Numbered from the stretch's first letter, positions 46,721 to 54,434 are shown. The stretch is 64,000 bases of DNA from Pontibacter kalidii (GCF_026278245.1 NZ_CP111079.1:4832501-4896500); one strand, 5' to 3'. The notes: generated by a model from the sequence alone, not told the origin. A program made the numbers and translations.

Positions 46721-47338
46721 ATGAACAGAGTTGCTATATTGGTTAGGGTGTCCAAGGCAGACCAGAGCTACGACAGGCAGGTGACAGAGCTCACGGAGTA
46801 TGCCGCCTCACAGGGCTACCAGGTCATAGAACTGATCACCGAAGCCGTATCAGGGGTTAAAAAGAATTCAGAGCGCAAGGGCATACAGCGCCTGCTCAGA
46901 CTGGCAGAGGGCAGGAAGATCAACAAGGTACTGGTACACGAGGTGACCAGGCTAGGCCGGGACACGGCGCAGGTGCTGGCTACTCTGGAAGCCCTGCACG
47001 CGCTCCAGGTGAGTGTAGTGGTGAAGAACTATAATATTGAGACGCTCAACCCTGACGGCACGGTAAATGCCATGGCCCAGTTCCTGCTCACCATCCTGGC
47101 AGACATCGGACGCATGGAGCGCATCACGTTGATCGAGCGGGTGAAGTCGGGGCTGGAGGAGGCTAGGCGCAAAGGCAAAGTGCTGGGCAGGCCGCAGGGA
47201 AGTACCAAGGATATTGTCAGGTCGCACCCGAAGGTAGTCCGCTATCTTAGGGCGGGGCAGTCCATCCGGGAGACGGCCAAACTCTGCGGGGTGGGGGTGA
47301 GCACCGTGCAGCGGGTAAAGAAGGCGCTGGCATGCTAA
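46721..47338 (+). CDS. serine recombinase / resolvase
   Basis: The 205-residue protein has the resolvase catalytic domain with Arg9 and nucleophile Ser11 in ILVRVSKADQSYDRQ, then EVTRLGRDTAQVL and a C-terminal helix-turn-helix (SIRETAKLCGVGVSTVQRVKKAL). Such enzymes resolve dimers or invert/excise segments by four-strand cuts. The length is that of small resolvases/invertases. It is not an integron integrase. It may have mobilised the neighbouring cassettes or be a relic of a transposon. Confidence 0.92.
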   Translation: MNRVAILVRVSKADQSYDRQVTELTEYAASQGYQVIELITEAVSGVKKNSERKGIQRLLRLAEGRKINKVLVHEVTRLGRDTAQVLATLEALHALQVSVVVKNYNIETLNPDGTVNAMAQFLLTILADIGRMERITLIERVKSGLEEARRKGKVLGRPQGSTKDIVRSHPKVVRYLRAGQSIRETAKLCGVGVSTVQRVKKALAC

Positions 47339-47392
47339 AGGAACTCTTTCCTTCCAGTGAAGGCAACCATTAGTACTGGAAGGTAGGGGCTG

Positions 47393-47977
47393 TCAGGAGT
47401 ACATCCCGTGCTCGAGGCACACCAGCACGTTTAACACCTGCTTTCTTCTTTCCGGGGTGTCCAGCCAGTCAACAGGTTTCACATTCCCCAAGGCTGTGTT
47501 CCTGGTGTTGAGCCACTTCTGAAAATCGTCCTCATCCTCGAATACCTCGATTCCTTTTATTGCGATAGGGTCATCTAGCTTTAGAGGTTGGGGCTGTGGT
47601 TCAGTCTTAAAGCCTAGTCCAGAAGGCTCGGCAATAAGCGTCTCCAAGGAAAAACCCAGCCCACGGTGCAAGTTGCGGATTATCTCCAGAGACAGTGGGC
47701 GTTTTCCATCAAGCACCTCCGTGACGCTTTCCTTGCTGCCTATATAGGGCACCAAGTCCTCGTGACGGAGCCCTAGCTCCTCCATGCGGACTCTGATGTA
47801 CTCAATCGGGTCAGGTTCATCGATGGGATAATGCTCTTCCTCGTACCTGCTGACGAGCATGGAAAGGATCTCCAGCCTGTCCCAGTCAGGTGTGCCAGGC
47901 ACAGCGTTCCACAGTGCTTTGATTTGCCTAAGTGCGTCCTTGTAATCTTCTTCGTTGCGGATGAGTTTTATTTCCAT
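47393..47977 (-). CDS. antitoxin with HTH and Xre/MbcA/ParS-type C-terminal domain
   Basis: The 194-residue protein has a HigA-like first part and HTH (about residues 55-105, RHEDLVPYIGSKESVTEVLDG), then a linker rich in Pro/Gln and a C-terminal domain (about 145-194) with GNVKPVDWLDTPERRKQV and LEHGMYS, the toxin-binding fold of antitoxins that pair with RES-domain toxins. No toxin frame of RES or HigB type is next to it on either strand. It may act on a distant toxin or be an orphan regulator. Confidence 0.72.
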   Translation of the reverse strand: MEIKLIRNEEDYKDALRQIKALWNAVPGTPDWDRLEILSMLVSRYEEEHYPIDEPDPIEYIRVRMEELGLRHEDLVPYIGSKESVTEVLDGKRPLSLEIIRNLHRGLGFSLETLIAEPSGLGFKTEPQPQPLKLDDPIAIKGIEVFEDEDDFQKWLNTRNTALGNVKPVDWLDTPERRKQVLNVLVCLEHGMYS

Positions 47978-48056
47978 AGCTAAATATCCTAAATTACCCT
48001 TTATACGACAAATCCTTAAGGTTCTTTATGTAAGCACGATTGGTCAAGGGCACGTT

Positions 48057-48430
48057 TCAGGAAACTACAGTAGAACCTGGTTTGGAGGAACTACTTAGCT
48101 GTAAGTACCCCCCCATGCGCAAAAAAAAAACAGGGGGCCACCCTGTCCTGGCGGTATGGCCACGTATAAAACCCGCCCCATTTCGACCTTTCCGGCCCTT
48201 TCCCGGCCCGCTGATCGCATTTCCGGGTGCTGGACGATGCTTCCATCGCGCAAGCTGGCGACCGCTCCAAACGCCCCTTTTTGGCCCTTTTGCGGCTGGC
48301 ATGGCGTGAGAGGGGCGGCTCCGGTACCCCCCCCTGTCCTTTCGGATCCGTTTTTAGGGTTTTTACGAAGGCAATTTTCCGTTCCCGGCCCCGGCCCCGT
48401 TTTAGCTTTTTGCAGAAGGTGCTCATTCCA
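48057..48430. repeat. GC-rich non-coding block with a partial copy at 51786-51870
   Basis: It contains runs of C and G (ACCCCCCCC twice), poly-A, and the elements CTGGCATGGCG-GAGAG and CCCCGTTTTAGCTTTT, which recur in the same order at 51812-51860. Frames exist on both strands but none looks like protein. Likely a relic of a repeated plasmid or island segment. Confidence 0.4.
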
Positions 48431-48464
48431 GGGAGGCCTCCTCCGGTCGCGCACTTGGGGAGAA

Positions 48465-48738
48465 GTCAGTAGAGGCCATAGTACTCACCTGGAAACGAGC
48501 CGTAAGCGCTGCGGAGGTCTCACATGGTGATGAAGGGCCGAACCTTAAGTCGCCCGAAATCCGATAAGGAGGTTCAAACGTCAGAGTTTGCCAGCATTAT
48601 CCCAAACTAGGGCGAGGGCATGGTTGGTACAAAGAGCGGCCGTGCTATCCTTAACCAACCGCCGTATACGCGACCCGTATGTACTGTGGTGTGAGGGGTG
48701 CACTGGCAGTCAATTGGCTGTCAGCCATCCACTCGATT
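48465..48738 (+). ncRNA. group II intron relic (3' end, reverse transcriptase deleted)
   Basis: The stretch ends with features of group II introns: CGACCCGTATGTACTGTGGT at 48670-48689 in the place of domain V, an 8-bp hairpin around AATT (48706-48725) as domain VI, and the 3' end CCACTCGATT, near the common CTACTCGATT. Upstream AGTAGAGGCCATAGTA recalls sequence just before the intron-encoded protein. No reverse transcriptase frame remains between them, so it is truncated. Recognised from memory of intron ends; not verified by folding. Confidence 0.5.
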
Positions 48739-48791
48739 GGCGTTTTACTTGTTAGCTAAAAGCAGGCTCAGATGCCAGTTTAGTTGTGTTG

Positions 48792-48856
48792 GTATAACGT
48801 CTTGTGCAGCTGATGGGCGAAGCGTTGCTGAGCCTAAGCGCTGCACTTTGTTAGGC
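48792..48856 (-). repeat. attC site 1
   Basis: Outer boxes are GCCTAAC and GTTATAC on the minus strand, with inner arms GTGCAGC (48804-48810) and GCTGCAC (48840-48846). 65 bp. Confidence 0.8.
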
Positions 48857-48867
48857 GACTTCCTTTT

Positions 48868-49416
48868 TCACTTCTTTTTAAATTCCTTACTTAGCTTATC
48901 AGTGTAGACTTTGGCTGGCTGTTTCAGGTTGTGCTCTCTGTACTTATTGTCTTTAGCAAAAAGAAAATCTTCTATATATATTTCCTGCTTCCTATCGGCA
49001 GAGACAAGTGTCAACTTCTCGAAACCATGATGAATTTCTTCATATTCGGTTTTAAATTGTGAGCCAAAGATTTTACTCTTGTTGCTGAGTATCTCTTTGA
49101 ATAATGTAGGATTGCTAAACTCCTTCACTACATCTTCAATACAGCAACCTATTCTCTTTGTAAAATATTTTCCCCCTTCCGCCCAAATAAGGTAAATGTC
49201 ACTACCGCTGTCTTCACAATTACAGTCAACTTCTCGGAGAAATTCACAGCCAAGGCAGCCGCTCTCATAAATTAGCACCTGTTCAGCTTTTTTCTCAGTT
49301 ATTAAGTGTTTGGATTGAGCTTCTGCTATGCTGTCAATATTCAAGTGGATTATCTCCTGACCATGGGCATAGCCAGCAGAGAGAATGAGCAGAAAGATGA
49401 AGAATATTGTTTTCAT
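48868..49416 (-). CDS. cassette 1: secreted Cys-rich protein of unknown function
   Basis: The 182-residue product has a signal peptide (MKTIFFIFLLILSAGYAHGQ) and a cluster of cysteines (CLGCEF, DCNCEDS, GCC) that suggests disulfides or metal binding. The remainder is polar with a Lys-rich end. No family recognised. It is the last cassette of the array and is followed within 11 bases by attC site 1. Confidence 0.75.
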   Translation of the reverse strand: MKTIFFIFLLILSAGYAHGQEIIHLNIDSIAEAQSKHLITEKKAEQVLIYESGCLGCEFLREVDCNCEDSGSDIYLIWAEGGKYFTKRIGCCIEDVVKEFSNPTLFKEILSNKSKIFGSQFKTEYEEIHHGFEKLTLVSADRKQEIYIEDFLFAKDNKYREHNLKQPAKVYTDKLSKEFKKK

Positions 49417-49432
49417 TTATAATTTGGATACC

Positions 49433-49499
49433 GCCTAACGGTACTCGTGCAGCCGAAGCCCGAAGCGTAGCAAGGGTTAAAGCTGCACCTTGTTGGCGG
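49433..49499 (-). repeat. attC site 2
   Basis: Boxes CCGCCAAC and GTTAGGC (minus strand) with inner arms GTGCAGC/GCTGCAC at 49447-49453 and 49482-49488. The inner arms equal those of attC 1, so these two cassettes share a site family. Confidence 0.82.
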
Positions 49500-49509
49500 A
49501 TAGATTTTC

Positions 49510-49704
49510 TTAAATATTTGCTCCAATTGTTACTAAGCCAATCACAATAAGACCAATACCTAAAATTGTGAACTGATACTTTGCACTTCTACTAAAAGGA
49601 TTTTCTCTTTTAGTTACCACAGTCTTTAGACTTGAATACACTATCAAAGAGCCTATTGCAATAATTAAGCTACCAATCAAAATATAAAGTGTAGCATCAG
49701 TCAT
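49510..49704 (-). CDS. cassette 2: small membrane protein
   Basis: The 64-residue product is two membrane helices (YILIGSLIIAIGSLIVY and FTILGIGLIVIGLVTIG) joined by a short basic loop. Function unknown. A complete small cassette with its own attC site 2 immediately downstream. Confidence 0.7.
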   Translation of the reverse strand: MTDATLYILIGSLIIAIGSLIVYSSLKTVVTKRENPFSRSAKYQFTILGIGLIVIGLVTIGANI

Positions 49705-49784
49705 AAATCATTTGAACTTTTAGTCCACCCTTCTATGATCACGTTAGAGTTATAACTTCTCCTTTGTTTTATAATCTGAATTTA

Positions 49785-49851
49785 CCGCCAACGTTTAGGA
49801 CAGGCTACGAACGAGGCGTAGCCGAGTATGGAGCCTGTGCCGTGTTGTAGC
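49785..49851 (-). repeat. attC site 3
   Basis: Boxes GCTACAAC and GTTGGCGG (minus strand); inner arms ACAGGCT (49800-49806) and AGCCTGT (49832-49838). Confidence 0.78.
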
Positions 49852-49856
49852 ATGTT

Positions 49857-50342
49857 TTATTTTATCTGTGTTCCGATTCCACCTTTATAGAGGAAGTAGG
49901 TTATACCTATCTTACCATCAGCGTCAATAAGCTTCTTTTTCTCAATCTGGTATTCTTTTATCTTTAGGTACTCAAGAAGGACTGGATTTCTTACTTCTGC
50001 TTCATTGTCAAAATTGAGTCTAAATGGGAAAGTACTTCCGTTCGGATTTTGAGTATGAATGTAGATAGCATCTTCCACACTATCCTTTTCATCTATTTCA
50101 ATCCAGTATTGGTAATCCTTAGGATAGTGCTGCAGTTTGGTTTCTACCATTCCTGCCAAATCAAAAAGTGCATCCAAGTGCTGCTTTCGTGCCTTCCACG
50201 ACCTATTGCCTAAGCCAATATTGTCAATGTGCAGGTGAAAGAAGTCAAACCAAGACTGCTCTGAACCGCTAAAGTCTATAAACTCTGGTAGTGTCTGATT
50301 TTTTAAGTTCCTAAAGTACCTTCTTAATCCCCTTCTTTTCAT
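49857..50342 (-). CDS. cassette 3: protein of unknown function
   Basis: The 161-residue soluble protein starts MKRRGLRRYFRNLKNQ and has a central aromatic-rich part (SWFDFFHLHIDNIG, YWIEIDEKDSVEDAIYIH) in mixed alpha/beta style. It has no signal peptide or known motif. Its attC site follows six bases after the stop. Composition is AT-rich. Confidence 0.75.
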   Translation of the reverse strand: MKRRGLRRYFRNLKNQTLPEFIDFSGSEQSWFDFFHLHIDNIGLGNRSWKARKQHLDALFDLAGMVETKLQHYPKDYQYWIEIDEKDSVEDAIYIHTQNPNGSTFPFRLNFDNEAEVRNPVLLEYLKIKEYQIEKKKLIDADGKIGITYFLYKGGIGTQIK

Positions 50343-50355
50343 TAATTATAAATGT

Positions 50356-50427
50356 GCTACAACGGTCTCGTGTAAACAACGTGCTAGGCCGTCGGCCGAA
50401 GCATGATTTTTATGCAATGTTATATGC
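50356..50427 (-). repeat. attC site 4
   Basis: Boxes GCATATAAC and GTTGTAGC (minus strand). Inner palindrome TGCTAGGCC / GGCCGAAGCA at about 50382-50404 with one mismatch. The largest site of the four. Confidence 0.75.
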
Positions 50428-50435
50428 AGCCTTTT

Positions 50436-51227
50436 TTATTTTCCAAGTTTTAAGATTCTCATTGCGCCTTGAATCACAATGACAAAAACAATTGCTCCAA
50501 TAACCAGGTCGGGCAAACCTGAACCGAGCCACATTACCAAAAGTCCGGCCAAGATTACTCCGGCATTTATAATGACGTCATTTGAAGTGAATATCATGCT
50601 TGCCTGCATGTGGGCTTCTTTGCTTTTTGACTTCTGGAGCAAGTACAGGCAAATCACATTTGCGGTAAGAGCCAGAATTGAGACTATAATCATGGTTGAG
50701 AAGTCGGGCAATTTTTCAGCACCTATGAACCTTCTGACTACTTCCATAAATCCGATGACTGCCAATGTTAGCTGGAAGTATCCGGCTGTCTTCGCGGTTT
50801 TCTTTTTTCTTGCCAACGTACCGCCAACGGCAAACAGGCTAATCCCATATACCAATGAGTCGGCCAACATGTCCAGACTGTCCGCCACTAATCCCATTGA
50901 CTTGGATATTAACCCAAAAATTATCTCAACAATGAAAAAGGCGAAGTTTATTGCCAGAACAATCCACAGCAACTTCCGCTGGTTTGCTTGCTCTTCAAAT
51001 TCCGACTTGTCCGACTGCTCGGTTTGAAGCCGTTTCCCGCCTAGGTTCAATTCTAGTATAGAGTTTTCAATTTGTTCTAATTTGTCCGTGTGGTAAACAG
51101 TTAATTTCCGGTTGGAGAGGTCAAATTCCAGATTCTTTATTTCCAAAATTCCATCAAGCTTCATTCTGATTAGATTCTCTTCGGAGGGGCAATCCATTTT
51201 AGGAATTTCAAAAACTGTTTTTTTCAT
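50436..51227 (-). CDS. cassette 4: cation diffusion facilitator with HMA-like domain
   Basis: The 263-residue protein has an N-terminal heavy-metal-associated fold (residues 1-75) whose metal loop reads MDCPSEE, lacking the second Cys of the usual CxxC, then six membrane helices of the CDF family with VADSLDMLADSLVYG and FTSNDVIINAGV at the two metal-site helices. It should export a divalent cation such as Zn or Co in exchange for protons. A transport gene inside an integron cassette is a useful resistance cargo. The first cassette in reading direction; its start box GTTATATGC is at 51244-51252. Confidence 0.82.
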   Translation of the reverse strand: MKKTVFEIPKMDCPSEENLIRMKLDGILEIKNLEFDLSNRKLTVYHTDKLEQIENSILELNLGGKRLQTEQSDKSEFEEQANQRKLLWIVLAINFAFFIVEIIFGLISKSMGLVADSLDMLADSLVYGISLFAVGGTLARKKKTAKTAGYFQLTLAVIGFMEVVRRFIGAEKLPDFSTMIIVSILALTANVICLYLLQKSKSKEAHMQASMIFTSNDVIINAGVILAGLLVMWLGSGLPDLVIGAIVFVIVIQGAMRILKLGK

Positions 51228-51252
51228 TTTTATATTTAAGGTTGCATATAAC

Positions 51253-51785
51253 TACTGGATATACGGAAGTCTATACGTTTATCTGCACTATGTACGGAAG
51301 CGGTCTAGCATGCTCTTTTTTAAGTTTTTAAAGCTGCTTAGGCAGTTTTTCGTGTTGCCGCTGTAATATTTTGCTGATACAATATAAACACTTTTATGTA
51401 GAGGTCGAGCACCTCCTACTTAAATTTTAGAGGAATTAGGCTCATTAATTCATCAATTCACAGCGTAAAAGAGCCAAAGTCTTACATCTTCAACCAAGTA
51501 TAGGCTATAAAGCTTTGTAAAAAGGGGGACAGCCAGCTAGAAATAGCTGCGTCAGAAAGGCATTTTCTGACTTTGCAGTGCAATTTGTCTATCCGAATAG
51601 ATTCACTTTACCCGCTTATAAACGGATATATTCGCGTTATAACGCGGCTAATGATTATTAAACAAGTTTGAATCCACAGAAGAGTGTTGCCCACAGTTCT
51701 GACTTCTAGCTCGTCTCTTTCCCCTCTTTGCGAATCCAATGCAACTATCTTGCTGATACAAAGGATAAAATAAGCAGGTAGTAGG
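51253..51785. other. 533-bp spacer upstream of cassette 4
   Basis: No convincing gene. Because it precedes the first cassette, an attI-like recombination site or promoter would be expected here, but no clear one is recognised. It contains two copies of TTTTGCTGATAC / TCTTGCTGATAC (51369 and 51750). Confidence 0.4.
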
Positions 51786-51870
51786 AAGCTTAAGTAAACG
51801 CTCCTTTTTGCGTCTGGCATGGCGGGAGAGGGCTGGGCTACGGCCCCCGTTTTAGCTTTTAGGCGTATGC
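51786..51870. repeat. partial copy of the GC-rich block at 48057-48430
   Basis: CTGGCATGGCGGGAGAG followed by GCCCCCGTTTTAGCTTTT, with the intervening part shorter than in the other copy. It lies directly before the promoter of the next gene. Confidence 0.45.
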
Positions 51871-51878
51871 CGGGCGGG

Positions 51879-51909
51879 CTTGCTTTCCCAGGGGACTTTC
51901 TTATATTTC
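51879..51909 (+). promoter_or_regulatory. promoter, apparently leaderless
   Basis: TTG near 51879-51881 and TATATTTC at 51902-51909, about 20 bp apart. The ATG follows after four bases, so transcription would start at or next to the start codon. Confidence 0.5.
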
Positions 51910-51913
51910 GGTC

Positions 51914-52189
51914 ATGATGTGGATTGCAAGAGACGAAGACGATTTCCCCGCCACAGGGGATCCGGCAGGGCCGCTGGACCTGCCGAGGATGGAGCGGGGC
52001 CTGGAGGAGGCGCGGGAGATGCTGGAGGATTTCCGGCGGAAGCTGGCCAGCTACCAGGACCAGAGCCCGGAGCATGAGCAGGGGCGCTCCACCTACACGC
52101 ACCTGATCGCGGTGCTGGAGTCCGTGCTGGCCATGGGCGAGGGGGACCTGGAGCGTGCCAGGGAGGTGTTGCCGCACCTTTCCAGCTGA
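51914..52189 (+). CDS. small acidic helical protein of unknown function
   Basis: The 91-residue product is Glu/Asp-rich and mostly helical (EEAREMLEDFRRKLASYQDQ, LESVLAMGEGDLERAREVLP) with a Gly/Pro-rich start. It has no signal or membrane segment. GC-rich, unlike the cassettes beside it. It forms a tandem with the next small gene, each with its own leaderless-looking promoter. Function unknown. Confidence 0.65.
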   Translation: MMWIARDEDDFPATGDPAGPLDLPRMERGLEEAREMLEDFRRKLASYQDQSPEHEQGRSTYTHLIAVLESVLAMGEGDLERAREVLPHLSS

Positions 52190-52215
52190 CCAGGGCCCGA
52201 AACGGGAATTCCCGC

Positions 52216-52250
52216 TTTGGCAGCCCTGTCGCTGTTCTTTCTTACCTTTG
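52216..52250 (+). promoter_or_regulatory. promoter, apparently leaderless
   Basis: TTTG at 52216-52219 and a perfect TACCTTTG at 52243-52250 with a 23-bp spacer; the ATG is four bases downstream. The palindrome CGGGAATTCCCG at 52204-52215 lies just before and could be an operator. Confidence 0.55.
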
Positions 52251-52254
52251 CGGC

Positions 52255-52506
52255 ATGTACCTGCACTCCCCCTTTTACCGCAACGGCGAGGACGCCGAAT
52301 TTTACTACCCCGAGGTGATGGAGCTGGCCCTGGAGGTCATGGAGGGGCCGCATGACTTTGAGATCGGCCTCGGTTACCAGGGCCTGGAGCTGACCTTCAC
52401 CAGCCAGACGTACAAGGTGGAGGTGGTGCTCGAGAGCTTTCTCAAAGGCACCTGCAGCATCACCGACGCCAAGCCGCGCAGATCCGCCTGCCTGCCGCAC
52501 AAATAG
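52255..52506 (+). CDS. small protein of unknown function
   Basis: The 83-residue product has strand-like segments (YQGLELTFTSQTYKVEVVLE) after an acidic start (NGEDAEFYYPEVMELALEVM) and a basic C terminus. It is not recognised. It is paired with the upstream small gene and has the same promoter layout, which suggests a common regulon or ancestry. Confidence 0.62.
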   Translation: MYLHSPFYRNGEDAEFYYPEVMELALEVMEGPHDFEIGLGYQGLELTFTSQTYKVEVVLESFLKGTCSITDAKPRRSACLPHK

Positions 52507-52751
52507 GCACAACTTAGTCTTCTGGTTTGTACAGCTTTCACATCATCTTACAGGCAGGAGCGTGTACCTCACTAAATCTTTGCCGGTATGTGAACGATTG
52601 CCTAAAGGTTTTTGTCCCTTTAGGACATGCGCTTTACCTATAGTTAATTTTACCATCACGGCAGGTGAGGCGCATTAACTGAATAATTTTGAGACAGCCT
52701 GTACCATAGCTTGTATTTGTGTGGGCTTCGAGTCGATGTAATGCTATTCGC

Positions 52752-53090
52752 ATGACACACATAGTAGAACAACTGTCAGAAATGAGGGGCACCAGACAAC
52801 GGTACGATACCATTATCGCTAAGCTGTTAGCCACTGCAGCCATCCATAAGGCTGCTTTTCCGCAATTAGCTGCCATTGAGTCATTTATAGATAGCACCTA
52901 CACCGAAGTAGGTGTGGAAGAGGATTGTTTAGGAAAGCTTGACGAGCTGTGCCTGTACTTTCAGGAACTGAGCGTAAACTGCTATGTCTTCCGCCACCTC
53001 CACCATAACCTGTGCATAGATGTGGATGCAGTGAAAAATAAGACCGCTCCTTTTAACTTGGGAGACACCTACATCGTCTTACCTAAGTAA
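52752..53090 (+). CDS. protein of unknown function
   Basis: The 112-residue product from ATG 52752 is soluble and helical in its first half (HIVEQLSEMRGTRQRYDTI, KLLATAAIHKAAFPQLAAIE), then Cys- and His-containing (CYVFRHLHHNLCID). The frame is open from 52719, but the extra residues are not protein-like. No family recognised. A strong hairpin follows between it and the next gene on the other strand. Confidence 0.6.
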   Translation: MTHIVEQLSEMRGTRQRYDTIIAKLLATAAIHKAAFPQLAAIESFIDSTYTEVGVEEDCLGKLDELCLYFQELSVNCYVFRHLHHNLCIDVDAVKNKTAPFNLGDTYIVLPK

Positions 53091-53168
53091 AAACTCAACT
53101 GTCTGTTATAATGTTAGCTTCATGTGTTGCCCTGCAAGATGATGTAGTGGTCTTTAGGGATAAACAAG

Positions 53169-53199
53169 AAAGGGCCGGGGATCCATTCCCCGGCCCTTT
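53169..53199. terminator. bidirectional terminator
   Basis: AAAGGGCCGGGGA pairs with TCCCCGGCCCTTT around a 5-nt loop, with T residues on both outer sides. Confidence 0.88.
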
Positions 53200-53224
53200 T
53201 CCTTTGTTCTCCAAGGTGCCCCCG

Positions 53225-53839
53225 TCAGGCAGCCAGCCTGTACTCCTCCTTCCCCTGGATGGCGGCTATCTCCTCTAGCTTGCCGATGATGTCCTCCAGG
53301 CGCTCGATCTCCTGGCCGGCGGCCTCCGCCCTTGCCCTGGTCTGGCGCATGATCGCCTCGTAGTGCGCGCAGGACTCGAGCTCCTGCTGCTGCTCGGCCC
53401 GCTTCTCGGCAACCCTGCCCCGCAGGCTCTCGATCATCTCGCTGTAGCTGGGCAGGCTCACCGGCTCAGGCTGGGACACGACCATCGGCACGGTCACGGG
53501 CTGCTTGGATGCCTCCAAGAGCTGGAGGGCCTGCTTCTTGGCGGCTCTGCTCTTCCTGGTGGCGGTGCGCTGCGCGTCGATGCTGCGCTCGGCGATGTTC
53601 CGGTAGGTTAGGTTGCGGTTGAACGCGCTCCAGACATACACCTTCTTTTTGCCGACCTCCCGCACGTCCAGGTTGTGGTCGACGATGTGCTGGAAGGAGA
53701 GCCTGGACACGCCGTGCTTCTCGCAGATGGCCTTCAGTTGCTGGGAGGTTGCGCCGCTCATGCAGTCCGTGGCGTCCTGGATGTCCCCGATGAGCTTGAC
53801 GTACTTTTGAATGACCTCGTCCTTGTATTTCGCTTTCAT
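53225..53839 (-). CDS. protein of unknown function with coiled-coil C terminus
   Basis: The 204-residue product (ATG 53839, with a strong GGAGGGAG site seven bases before it) has an N-terminal helical part with an HTH-like layout (LKAICEKHGVSRLSFQHIVDHN), followed by YVWSAFNRNLTYRNIAERS, and a long coiled coil from about residue 130 (EKRAEQQQELES, EIERLEDIIGKLEEIAA). It could be a DNA-binding plasmid maintenance protein; that is a guess. GC-rich. Confidence 0.62.
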   Translation of the reverse strand: MKAKYKDEVIQKYVKLIGDIQDATDCMSGATSQQLKAICEKHGVSRLSFQHIVDHNLDVREVGKKKVYVWSAFNRNLTYRNIAERSIDAQRTATRKSRAAKKQALQLLEASKQPVTVPMVVSQPEPVSLPSYSEMIESLRGRVAEKRAEQQQELESCAHYEAIMRQTRARAEAAGQEIERLEDIIGKLEEIAAIQGKEEYRLAA

Positions 53840-53997
53840 GTCTCCCTCCTTTCTTATGCTGCTGCCCCCATGATGATTGAACGATTCTCCACCTCGCGCC
53901 ATATCTGCGCCCACTGCTCGGCTCGGCCTGGTCGCGGAGCAGGTAGGAGTTCTGCTCCGAACAGTGTCGGGCGGCGGCCGGCAACCACAGCAAAGAT

Positions 53998-54245
53998 GAG
54001 GGCGAGCAGTTAATGCGCTCTATCAACGCTGCCCTGAGAAAGAACAGGTCATCCTCCAGCAGGCAAGCCCGTAGGGTAAGACAACTGTGATGCGAAAGGC
54101 ACTGGAAACTTCCAGCTTCGACTTCCGCCACTTCACGCACCTCTACCGCACCAAGGGCGGCAACACCTACACGTCTATGGCTACCTGCTGCTGGAGGACG
54201 AGAAAGTGCTCATCGTCAATTGGCAGCCCTATATGGACAGGTGAG
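53998..54245 (+). pseudogene. frameshifted gene relic, unknown family
   Basis: Three reading frames give consecutive, family-like pieces: RSINAALRKNR, then GKTTVMRKALETSSFDFRHF ending in TKGGNTYT, then VYGYLLLEDEKVLIVNWQPY to a stop at 54243-54245. At least two frameshifts and one in-frame stop (before GKTT) break it. The pieces resemble small proteins of Bacteroidota mobile elements whose function I do not know. A second short relic (VKLTTDRIEARLNAG, SAWYSKQPK) follows to about 54355. Confidence 0.5.
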
Positions 54246-54434
54246 CGTGAAGCTGACCACCGACAGAATTGAGGCGCGCCTGAATGCAGGACTGTCTGTC
54301 GATGTCCTATCCGCTTGGTACAGTAAGCAGCCTAAACTGTGCCCCCTCCCTTGAGAAAATAATGACCGGGGTACCCGCTCAAGCCCTTAAGAGCACATAT
54401 GATACCTGCCCGCTTTTAAGGTTTCAGGGTCAGC

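Larger units (their letters stand above)
48792..51252 (-). mobile_element. four-cassette integron array without integrase (CALIN)
   Basis: Four genes on the minus strand are each followed by an attC-like palindrome. In every cassette the R'' box of its attC is complementary to the bases at its own start: GCCTAAC/GTTAGGC, CCGCCAAC/GTTGGCGG, GCTACAAC/GTTGTAGC and GCATATAAC/GTTATATGC. This is the rule for integron cassettes. No integron-integrase gene is in the window; the tyrosine recombinase at the island edge is of the genomic-island type. Confidence 0.85.

Noticed and set aside
46721..47338. Serine recombinase as the mover of the cassettes
   Set aside because: attC recombination needs a tyrosine integrase; the serine enzyme is likely from another element.
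48040..48530. Overlapping frames on both strands in the GC-rich block
   Set aside because: Frames exist on several phases at once with low-complexity Pro/Arg/Gly products, as expected from GC-rich non-coding DNA.
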